Shown: piece after piece, positions 56,316 through 64,000 of the stretch
Layout: each line of letters starts with the position of its first letter
How positions within the stretch are numbered: the first letter of the stretch is position 1
Assembly (NCBI RefSeq): GCF_964019385.1
Contig: NC_088653.1
Span: 11,750,173-11,814,172 of the forward strand
Direction of reading: 5' to 3'
DNA: 64,000 bases
Source: Sycon ciliatum
Lineage: Eukaryota > Porifera > Calcarea > Leucosolenida > Sycettidae
Program-made: the position numbers and the translations under genes
The notes under the pieces: model-generated
The model's database searches: none
The model's input: only the letters and a program-made list of their open reading frames with translations
What the model was told of the DNA's origin: nothing

Positions 56316-56342
56316 CACAGATATATATATTATATATTTAAA

Positions 56343-56836
56343 TAGAGAGGTAGGCGAACAAAATTTATATACACACAACAACAAGGTTGTCAGTTTCATA
56401 ATACCAAAAGCTTTTCACCCATTTTCATCAGTGGTTACATGGGAATGAGCAAGAACGAAAACGAAGCCAGAATTTATGCTGGGGGTAGAGAATCAGCAAG
56501 AATATTCTTACGCGCCTCAAGTTCACACTACACTACCATAAGAATGTATGGAGCAGTGGAAAAATGCGGGAAACAACACATGAGGGGAATGCAGTACCAG
56601 AACAAACACGTGATAAAGTTGTCAGTCCAGTTGCAGCTTGAACAGCCGTAGCACCTTGATGTGCTTCAGTGTAGTGTGAACTTGAGGCGCGTAAGAATAT
56701 TCTTGCTGATTCTCTACCCCCAGCATAAATTCTGGCTTCGTTTTCGTTCTTGCTCATTCCCATGTAACCACTGATGAAAATGGGTGAAAAGCTTTTGGTA
56801 TTATGAAACTGACAACCTTGTTGTTGTGTGTATATA
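56343..56836. mobile_element. Penelope-like 3'-end fragments, head-to-head junction 1
   Basis: Antisense PLE sequence (56343-56667) reverses direction at 56668: 56366-56534 and 56668-56836 are inverted copies of ~169 bp, with the spacer continuing the antisense element. The right arm runs into a (TA)n tract holding one CTCAATCTGC word. Confidence 0.78.
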
Positions 56837-56882
56837 TATATATATATATACTCAATCTGCATATATATATATATATATATAA
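56829..56882. repeat. (TA)n microsatellite split by CTCAATCTGC
   Basis: TA runs on both sides of CTCAATCTGC (56851-56860), the stem I flank of the H228 ribozyme. The same TA/CTCAATCTGC association occurs at both arrays. Confidence 0.8.
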
Positions 56883-57013
56883 ATAGAGAGGTAGGCGAAC
56901 AAAATTTATATACACACAACAACAAGGTTGTCAGTTTCATAATACTAAAAGCTTTTCACCCATTTTCATCAGTAGTTACATGGGAATGAGCAAGAACGAA
57001 AACGAAGCCAGAA

Positions 57014-57711
57014 TTTATACTGGGGGTAGAGAATCAGCAAGAATATTCTTACGCGCCTCAAGTTCACACTACACTACCATAAGAATGTATGGAGCAGTGG
57101 AAAAATGCGGGAAACAACACATGAGGGGAATGCAGTACCAGAACAAACACGTGATAAAGTTGTCAGTCCGGTTGCAGCTTGAACAGCCGCAGCACCTTGA
57201 TGTGCTTCTTTTGTCGACACAGCTCTGGCCTCAAACTGCGAATGTACAGCGCCTCCAGTGTGAATCTGTGCGCGCTGTTCCGGGCTGGTGTGATGACACT
57301 GAAGCTGCCGTTGCGTTCTTGTGGGATGCATTCAGGTTGCGCCTGCAAATGCTTTGTGATGGCGCTATCACTTGTTGCCACACGTTTGTCAGGCGGCTTC
57401 TTGTACAGCTTGTCTGGGATATGCTGCTTGATCCTTTCCGAGAATCGCTGACATGTCTCACCAACGTACGTTCGCTCACAGCGACACGCATACTTATAAA
57501 TAAAATTACTATTTTCAAGAGTTGGTGAAACATCCTTCGCGATAGACCTGAATGCGGGCCTGGTTGTATAAATTACAATGGGGGATACTGTAGGATAGCA
57601 GTTCAAAATTGCAGCTTTAATCTTTTTGCGGAAGGCAATGCAATTATGCCCTTTCCACGGCAATTTTGTGATAATACGCGTTGCAGGTTCAAGTTGTGCA
57701 GAAGCTGTATC
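57014..57711 (-). mobile_element. Penelope-like element, antisense 3' part (left arm of 698-bp inverted repeat)
   Basis: Minus-strand copy of the region encoding the GIY-YIG endonuclease and 3' UTR; exact inverted partner of 58149-58846. The antisense block continues left to about 56880. Confidence 0.88.
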
Positions 57712-58697
57712 ATCGCCTGTATCATTGGCCCCAATTCTATAGGCGTTATGTGGATGACACATTCGCAGCATTTCACAACCGGAAACTGGCATTGGAATTC
57801 TCTGAGCGTTTAAATAATCTTCACCCAGCTCTCCAGTTTACAATGGAGGAGGAGAATAATGGAGAATTGCCGTTTCTTGATGTATTGATTAAGCATTCTT
57901 CCACAGAATTGCTCACCACAGTATATAGAAAGCCGACGTTCACAGGTCTTTACACCCGCTGGGACTCGTTTTGTGACACTAGAAACAAAATCAATTTGAT
58001 CAGATCATTAACTTTCAGAGCTAAAACCATTTGCTCACCATCACTATTATCAGCTGAAATTGCTAAGCTAGAGGATATTCTGTGTTCTAACGGTTACCCA
58101 CTCGAAGTACTCAAGCGAGTCATGACAAGCGTTCTTGAACCTAGCCCAGATACAGCTTCTGCACAACTTGAACCTGCAACGCGTATTATCACAAAATTGC
58201 CGTGGAAAGGGCATAATTGCATTGCCTTCCGCAAAAAGATTAAAGCTGCAATTTTGAACTGCTATCCTACAGTATCCCCCATTGTAATTTATACAACCAG
58301 GCCCGCATTCAGGTCTATCGCGAAGGATGTTTCACCAACTCTTGAAAATAGTAATTTTATTTATAAGTATGCGTGTCGCTGTGAGCGAACGTACGTTGGT
58401 GAGACATGTCAGCGATTCTCGGAAAGGATCAAGCAGCATATCCCAGACAAGCTGTACAAGAAGCCGCCTGACAAACGTGTGGCAACAAGTGATAGCGCCA
58501 TCACAAAGCATTTGCAGGCGCAACCTGAATGCATCCCACAAGAACGCAACGGCAGCTTCAGTGTCATCACACCAGCCCGGAACAGCGCGCACAGATTCAC
58601 ACTGGAGGCGCTGTACATTCGCAGTTTGAGGCCAGAGCTGTGTCGACAAAAGAAGCACATCAAGGTGCTGCGGCTGTTCAAGCTGCAACCGGACTGA
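57712..58697 (+). CDS. Penelope-like reverse transcriptase/GIY-YIG endonuclease (N-terminally truncated)
   Basis: Open plus-strand frame. It reads PQFYRRYVDDTFAAF at its start, with the catalytic YVDD at 57747-57758, then GELPFLDVLIKHSSTELLTTVYRKPTFTGLYTRW-like PLE thumb sequence. At the C-terminus lies a GIY-YIG endonuclease: YKYACRCERTYVGETCQRF, SERIKQHIP and RFTLEALYIRSLRPELC. PLEs reverse-transcribe RNA and open target DNA with this nuclease. The RT fingers are missing; the first ~10 codons of the open frame come from the inverted arm. The rest is without frameshift. Neighbours: inverted 3' part on the left, H228 arrays on both sides. PLEs are known to be associated with hammerhead motifs. 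Confidence 0.87.
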
Positions 58698-58860
58698 CAA
58701 CTTTATCACGTGTTTGTTCTGGTACTGCATTCCCCTCATGTGTTGTTTCCCGCATTTTTCCACTGCTCCATACATTCTTATGGTAGTGTAGTGTGAACTT
58801 GAGGCGCGTAAGAATATTCTTGCTGATTCTCTACCCCCAGTATAAAAAAACATAATAATA
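58698..58860 (+). mobile_element. Penelope-like 3' UTR
   Basis: Shared by all PLE fragments here (GTTTGTTCTGGTACTGCATT, CCATACATTCTTATGGTAGT, GAGGCGCGTAAGAATATTCT). Ends at 58846 in AAAAAA and CATAATAATAATA, followed by a 46-bp antisense scrap of the same region (58862-58907). Confidence 0.75.
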
Positions 58861-58907
58861 ATAATATTCTTACGCGCCTCAAGTTCACACTACACTACCA
58901 TAAGAAT

Positions 58908-61678
58908 ATAGCAATAAAAACTGCTTTATGGCAGTTTTCTAAAAAAAGTTATTGTGTTCTAGTCCATGGACCCCGTCTAAAAAGTAAGAAATTACCGAAA
59001 TGTGATAGCTGAAAATTAAAATTTCACACAAAACCTCACAATAATCACAACACTTGAAATGCTGCTTTCAACTTTAACTTGTACTGCACCAACAATTGGC
59101 AACATGCATGCATAGGAGAAAGGATCACGAGGGGAAAAGGTCTTCTACATGTAGCTTTTAATTCTGTGTGTGATTATTGTGAGGTTTTGTGTGAAATTTT
59201 AATTTTCAGCTATCACATTTCGGTAATTTCTTACTTTTTAGACGGGGTCCATGGACTAGAACACAATAACTTTTTTTAGAAAACTGCCATAAAGCAGTTT
59301 TTATTGCTATAATTTCTTTTGTTTTTTCTGTCACCAATCAATGGAATGCCCTACATGTACAGTATATCAATATGTAAATGATGGCCTTCACATCATATCA
59401 AGAGGTTTATGTACTCTTGATCATATCAATACCGTATTATACGTATTGATATGCAAGCCTTTTCTTGCAGAAAATGGCACTAGCATGATAATGCATGTTC
59501 TTCTGTGGGGGAACATGTGAGTAGTGGTGGTTATACTTTTTTAGACGCAGGTCATTCTGTGCATGTTGCTGTTGCAGAATTTCATGACTCTGTCATAAAT
59601 TTGTCTTGCCTTTCAGATATTTCAGATTTCCCCACCCTCTATCAGATTTATTTGAGAAATGTAGCCATGCGCCAGGTGCGTGTCGCAGATGTTTTTGTTG
59701 ATTCTGTGTTTATAATGGTTTATAATCATGGGTTATCGTGATAAGGTCATCCAGCATCATATTGCACTGAAATCGTTATCCTGTTGATGTCAATACAACT
59801 TTTGGAAGTAGTTCAATGACTTCAAACTGTTAGTCCCCGATTTTCTGAAACAACACAGCAAAGGAGGAACAATAAACATGTATTAAAATGTAAACAAATA
59901 CATTGTTGAGTCCGACACCTCGTTCCACCAACTACACTGATCCTGAGGATAAAAGGGTCAAGGCTATGGTTGGAGGTACTGATACTGAGAGATAAACAAG
60001 GCACTCCATGATAATAAAAGCTTACACATCTTTTGGTGAGTATGAATGATATCCAGTTGAACCTCTTTAGGACGAACACCAAGGGACCAATGGTATTTAT
60101 GCTGTGAGTTTGTCTTAACTTATTTTATAACCAGTGAATACAATTATTTCTCCAATAGACACACGAATAGATTTCTTCTACAGCGAAAGATTCTAAGCCA
60201 CACCGACTCATTGACTCGTCTCGTATATGAAACAAAAGAGTCACTAGAGAGGTTCTGCAAAACGAAAATGCGTACAAACTTTCGCTCTACATCATGAAGT
60301 GCTAAACTTCGCACGAACTCTCTCAACTGTGGAAGCGAAACTTGCAGGGAACGCGAAATGAAATTTCGTGAGATCGGGTCATGGCGTACGTGCACTTGGC
60401 CCACACAAACTATGAAAATGTGCAGAACGCAAAGTTCATGCAAAAATTCGTACACACTTTCGCAAGGACTGTGGCGAAACTTCGTTCGAATTTTCGTTTT
60501 GCAGAACCTCTCTACTGAACCTTTCTTCAGCAACATGACGGCCACTGAAACAGCAACAGAGAAAGTACGATACATGTACTGCAAATTCTTGCAAGTACTA
60601 CAGGTACTAGAAACAGATTGCAGATCGTAATTCTTGCTTTGGCGGCACGAAACTTTATTTGGGGCAGTGCAATCTCGGCGGTACTCACAAATCAAACAGC
60701 CCAGACTCGAGTAAACAAATCCAATCCTACAAGTACGAGATTTTCATGAGACGAGACTGCACCCATTGGCTTGTTTCGTATGAAGCAAACAAGTTACTGA
60801 ACCTCTCCACAATGGAGATTTTCCCTGATATGCGAATTTATTTGGCAAACTCGGTCAATGAGTCCTTGAACCTTTCCCTCCAGATTGGGAACTGCCAACG
60901 ATAGTATGCCACTGACCAGTGCCTTACTTGTAACGTACTAATGTGCAATGAATATGAGTATTTCGACAACACATCTAACATAAGCCTTACCGTCAAGAAG
61001 GTGAACTCGCGTTCTTCGCACACTGTAGGCAAGGGCAAAGAGATAAAAATGGATCTAAATCCGAATAAAATCAGCACACGTTTCCGTAAATGAAAGGGTG
61101 AGCATAAGCAAATGAGTCGAAGGAAACTGGTCAACTCAGAGATCACCTGTCATTGAGTATTCCGTAAAAGGAGGCCTCGGCAGCGGAAAAGCTAAATTTA
61201 GAAAGGAGATCCTGTCAGCTTTTCCATTATTTATTGCATTCCGCCCAAAATCAGCACACTTTTCGTAAATGAAAGAGTCAACACAAGCAAATGAATCAAA
61301 GGGAACTGGTCAACTCACCTGTCATTGAGTGATATTCCGCGAAAGGAGGTCTCAGCAGCGCCGAAACGAAATAAGTCAGGCCAGGAGACGAAATATCCGA
61401 AACAGCTCATGCAAGAAGCAGTTCCAAAGAAGGAAGTTCCTCGTGCATGCACATCCGAAAAGGCAACAACAAAAAGTCTACAATGCACACGCATGCGGCC
61501 AGCCGGCCGCGCGATGGTACGAGGAGCCATGGAGTAGCTCCCTGGTCCAGGACCAGGTACCGAGCATCTTACGTAGAAACTTACGTAGCTACGTAGACAA
61601 CGTGTCTGAATAGCGGTGTCGTTAGGTAGCGCCATGTGAACACAATAATAGAAAAGCTGACAGGATCGCTTTTCTAAA
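58908..61678. repeat. Repeat copy R, inserted in Penelope-like sequence
   Basis: Interrupts PLE antisense sequence between ...CCATAAGAAT (to 58907) and GTATGGAGCAGTGG (61680 on), with AAT at both borders. 59165-61678 is the inverted homologue of copy L without its LINE and H477 inserts. Its left border carries an extra inverted repeat (58908-59055 against 59165-59312). No recognised protein. Probably a non-autonomous DNA element. Confidence 0.7.
60246..60514. mobile_element. ~270-bp TIR element inside copy R
   Basis: TAGAGAGGTTCTGCAAAACG at the left and its complement at the right (60495-60514), with internal inverted GCGAAAC / GTTTCGC words. No coding capacity. Confidence 0.7.
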
Positions 61679-62385
61679 TGTATGGAGCAGTGGAAAAATG
61701 CGGGAAACAACACATGAGGGGAATGCAGTACCAGAACAAACACGTGATAAAGTTGTCAGTCCGGTTGCAGCTTGAACAGCCGTAGCACCTTGATGTGCTT
61801 CTTTTGTCGACACAGTTCTGGCCTCAAACTGCGAATGTACAGCGCCTCCAGTGTGAATCGGTGCGCGCTGTTTCGGGCTGGTGTGATCACACTGAAGCTG
61901 TTGTTGCGTTCCTGTGGGATGCATTCAGGCTGCGCCTGCAAATGCTTTGTGATGGCGCTATCACTTGTTGCCACACGTTTGTCAGGCGGCTTCTTGTACA
62001 GCTTGTCTGGGATATGCTGCTTGATCCTTTCCGAGAATCGCTGACATGTCTCACCAACGTGTCGACAAAAGAAGCACATCAAGGTGCTACGGCTGTTCAA
62101 GCTGCAACCGGACTGACAACTTTATCACGTGTTTGTTCTGGTACTGCATTCCCCTCATGTGTTGTTTCCCGCATTTTTCCACTGCTCCATACATTCTTAT
62201 GGTAGTGTAGTGTGAACTTGAGGCGCGTAAGAATATTCTTGCTGATTCTCTACCCCCAGTATAAATTCTGGCTTCGTTTTCGTTCTTGCTCATTCCCATG
62301 TAACCACTGATGAAAATGGTTGAAAAGCTTTTGGTATTATGAAACTGACAACCTTGTTGTTGTGTGTATATAAATTTTGTTCGCC
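61679..62385. mobile_element. Penelope-like 3'-end fragments, head-to-head junction 3
   Basis: Antisense from 61679 to 62060 (through the start of the GIY-YIG motif), then sense from 62061. Arms 61680-61811 and 62061-62192 are inverted copies meeting at GTCGAC. The sense part continues through the 3' UTR to TTTTGTTCGCCTACCTCTC and a (TA)n tract. Confidence 0.8.
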
Positions 62386-62442
62386 TACCTCTCTCTCTAT
62401 ATATATATATATATATATGCAGATTGAGTATATATACTCAAT

Positions 62443-62486
62443 CTGCGGACAGAACTGTTTCGTCCTTTGTGGACTCGTCAGCGCAG
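62443..62486 (-). ncRNA. Type I hammerhead ribozyme, H228 array 2 unit 1 (variant)
   Basis: 44-nt variant: CUGCG, CUGACGA (position 7 is free to vary), stem II GUCC-ACAAA-GGAC, GAAA, CAGUUCUG, UC, CGCAG. Stem II has compensatory changes relative to GUUC/GAAC, supporting selection on pairing. Confidence 0.9.
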
Positions 62487-62668
62487 CACAGAGGAAATGA
62501 GGCCGAACCTGATAGCAATGGAAATAAAAATTTCCAATCAGGCCCGAACGTACCTTGCCAGAGTGCTCAAACTGACAAGTCAGTGAGCTCTGCATAACGC
62601 AAACAGCAAAGGCACTACCCCACGCAAGAGTGCTCAACTGCTACAAGAGCAGGAGCGAAATACTCAAT

Positions 62669-62714
62669 CTGCGGACAGCATGCTGTTTCGTTCTTTTTGA
62701 ACTCATCAGCGCAG
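62669..62714 (-). ncRNA. Type I hammerhead ribozyme, H228 array 2 unit 2
   Basis: Same 46-nt core as array 1 unit 1. Confidence 0.92.
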
Positions 62715-62896
62715 CACAGAGAAAATGAGGCCGAACCTGATAGCAATGGAAATAAAAATTTCCAATCAGGCCCGAAAGTACCTTGCCAGAGTGCTCAAAC
62801 TGACAAGTCAGTGAGCTCTGCATAACGCAAACAGCAAAGGCACTACCCCACGCAAGAGTGCTCAACTGCTACAAGAGCAGGAGCGAAATACTCAAT

Positions 62897-62942
62897 CTGC
62901 GGACAGCATGCTGTTTCGTTCTTTTTGAACTCATCAGCGCAG
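62897..62942 (-). ncRNA. Type I hammerhead ribozyme, H228 array 2 unit 3
   Basis: Same 46-nt core as array 1 unit 1. Confidence 0.92.
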
Positions 62943-63124
62943 CACAGAGAAAATGAGGCCGAACCTGATAGCAATGGAAATAAAAATTTCCAATCAGGCC
63001 CGAACGTACCTTGCCAGAGTGCTCAAACTGACAAGTCAGTGAGCTCTGCATAACGCAAACAGCAAAGGCACTACCCCACGCAAGAGTGCTCAACTGCTAC
63101 AAGAGCAGGAGCGAAATACTCAAT

Positions 63125-63170
63125 CTGCGGACAGCATGCTGTTTCGTTCTTTTTGAACTCATCAGCGCAG
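63125..63170 (-). ncRNA. Type I hammerhead ribozyme, H228 array 2 unit 4
   Basis: Same 46-nt core as array 1 unit 1. Confidence 0.92.
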
Positions 63171-63377
63171 CACAGAGAAAATGAGGCCGAACCTGATAGC
63201 AATGGAAATAAAAATTTCCAATCAGGCCCGAACGTACCTTGCCAGAGTGCTCAAACTGACAAGTCAGTGAGCTCTGCATAACGCAAACAGCAAAGGCACT
63301 ACCCCACGCAAGAGTGCTCAACTGCTACAAGAGCAGGAGCGAAATATATATTATATATATATATATATATACTCAAT

Positions 63378-63423
63378 CTGCGGACAGCATGCTGTTTCGT
63401 TCTTTGTGAACTCATCAGCGCAG
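63378..63423 (-). ncRNA. Type I hammerhead ribozyme, H228 array 2 unit 5
   Basis: Core unchanged; loop II is ACAAA instead of AAAAA. Confidence 0.92.
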
Positions 63424-63605
63424 CACAGAGAAAATGAGGCCGAACCTGATAGCAATGGAAATAAAAATTTCCAATCAGGCCCGAACGTACCTTGCCAGAG
63501 TGCTCAAACTGACAAGTCAGTGAGCTCTGCATAACGCAAACAGCAAAGGCACTACCCCACGCAAGAGTGCTCAACTGCTACAAGAGCAGGAGCGAAATAC
63601 TCAAT

Positions 63606-63651
63606 CTGCGGACAGCATGCTGTTTCGTTCTTTGTGAACTCATCAGCGCAG
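63606..63651 (-). ncRNA. Type I hammerhead ribozyme, H228 array 2 unit 6
   Basis: Core unchanged; loop II ACAAA. Confidence 0.92.
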
Positions 63652-63833
63652 CACAGAGAAAATGAGGCCGAACCTGATAGCAATGGAAATAAAAATTTCC
63701 AATCAGGCCCGAACGTACCTTGCCAGAGTGCTCAAACTGACAAGTCAGTGAGCTCTGCATAACGCAAACAGCAAAGGCACTACCCCACGCAAGAGTGCTC
63801 AACTGCTACAAGAGCAGGAGCGAAATACTCAAT

Positions 63834-63879
63834 CTGCGGACAGCATGCTGTTTCGTTCTTTGTGAACTCATCAGCGCAG
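63834..63879 (-). ncRNA. Type I hammerhead ribozyme, H228 array 2 unit 7
   Basis: Core unchanged; loop II ACAAA. The unit itself is cut by the window end. Confidence 0.92.
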
Positions 63880-64000
63880 CACAGAGAAAATGAGGCCGAA
63901 CTTGATAGCAATGGAAATAAAAATTTCCAATCAGGCCCGAACGTACCTTGCCAGAGTGCTCAAACTGACAAGTCAGTGAGCTCTGCATAACGCAAACAGC

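Larger units (their letters stand above)
55561..56323 (-). repeat. H228 array 1: hammerhead-encoding 228-bp tandem repeat
   Basis: Three complete units and one partial, starting at 55579, 55807, 56035 and 56263 (exact 228-bp spacing). The left edge is a perfect 30-bp palindrome (55561-55590) built from the ribozyme's stem I flank. The right edge passes into a TA repeat and then antisense Penelope-like sequence. Each unit carries a hammerhead on the minus strand and a second 13-bp interrupted hairpin. The 74-codon minus frames in each unit are by-products of the repeat. Confidence 0.92.
62420..64000 (-). repeat. H228 array 2 (runs off the window)
   Basis: Units start at 62436, 62662, 62890, 63118, 63371, 63599 and 63827; spacing is 228 bp except 226 (shorter ribozyme in the first unit) and 253 (a TA insertion at about 63346-63370). 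The left edge is a 28-bp palindrome GCAGATTGAGTATA/TATACTCAATCTGC. Units are highly uniform, indicating recent amplification or homogenisation. Confidence 0.92.

Noticed and set aside
56765..56800. CTGATGA...GAAA in the Penelope 3' UTR (also antisense at 56410-56440 and sense near 62308-62325) as a further hammerhead
   Set aside because: The two core words are present (56771-56777, 56786-56789) but I cannot form stem I or a convincing stem III; CCCAT/ATGGG pairing across the first word competes. At most it is a decayed motif.
62641..63988. 74-codon open frames in each H228 unit
   Set aside because: A 228-bp unit is divisible by 3, so any open stretch repeats in frame. They run over the ribozyme and have no protein-family features.
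62420..64000. CRISPR-like array
   Set aside because: The whole 228-bp unit repeats with no variable spacers, and the sequence is eukaryotic.

Overview
This window is repeat-dense nuclear DNA from a metazoan, most likely a non-model aquatic invertebrate. The reasons are several retrotransposon classes (APE-type LINEs, a CsRn1-like Ty3/gypsy element, a Penelope-like element), terminal-inverted-repeat elements with TA, TTA and TTAA target duplications, a tRNA-headed SINE, microsatellites, and a 200-N placeholder gap at 51907-52106 typical of a draft assembly. I cannot name the species. There are no operons or bacterial features.

The strongest result is two unrelated families of tandem or mobile repeats that each encode a complete type I hammerhead self-cleaving ribozyme with a 46-nt minimal core. 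Family H477 has a 477-bp unit and forms an array at 11840-14237: four units on the minus strand, then one inverted unit. A single copy at 45170-45723 is flanked by a perfect 14-bp target duplication, and the uninterrupted site survives in an inverted paralogous segment at 60105-60118. Family H228 has a 228-bp unit and forms arrays at 55561-56323 and 62420-64000, abutting Penelope-like fragments. Both look like animal retrozyme-type elements: non-coding RNAs that cleave themselves and use another element's machinery. In H477 a TATA box lies about 45 bp upstream of the ribozyme.

Layout. 1-3385 and 17446-21692 are two copies of a long-inverted-repeat composite element carrying a LINE relic. 3.9-5.2 kb holds a decayed DDE transposase. 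6.9-8.1 kb holds CA-type satellites. 9.0-10.95 kb is a LINE relic split by a TTAA-type element. 11.69-15.68 kb is a three-level nest: an old LINE, split by a truncated LINE of a second family (16-bp target duplication), itself split by the H477 array. 15.99-17.44 kb holds TIR elements. 22.8-26.1 kb is a nearly complete APE LINE (one frameshift). 26.5-30.5 kb holds dispersed repeats, a SINE, a LINE 3' end and an ORF1-like fragment. 31035-36023 is a young Ty3/gypsy element whose insertion splits an unidentified open frame. 36.3-38.74 kb is a 5'-truncated LINE. 39.84-46.91 kb is a repeat (copy L) containing a LINE with an unusual C-terminal domain and the H477 copy; its inverted paralogue (copy R) lies at 58908-61678 inside Penelope sequence. 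46.9-49.27 kb is a cluster of nested short TIR elements. 49.3-52.76 kb contains two convergent copies of the only likely host gene, a first exon encoding a secreted or membrane protein resembling the CNNM extracellular region, either side of the gap. 53-64 kb holds a foldback element, a SINE, a TTAA element, H228 arrays and Penelope-like fragments with three head-to-head inverted junctions.

The parts fit one picture: reverse transcriptases in the window could supply mobilisation for the non-coding ribozyme elements and the SINE. Which enzyme does so is inference.
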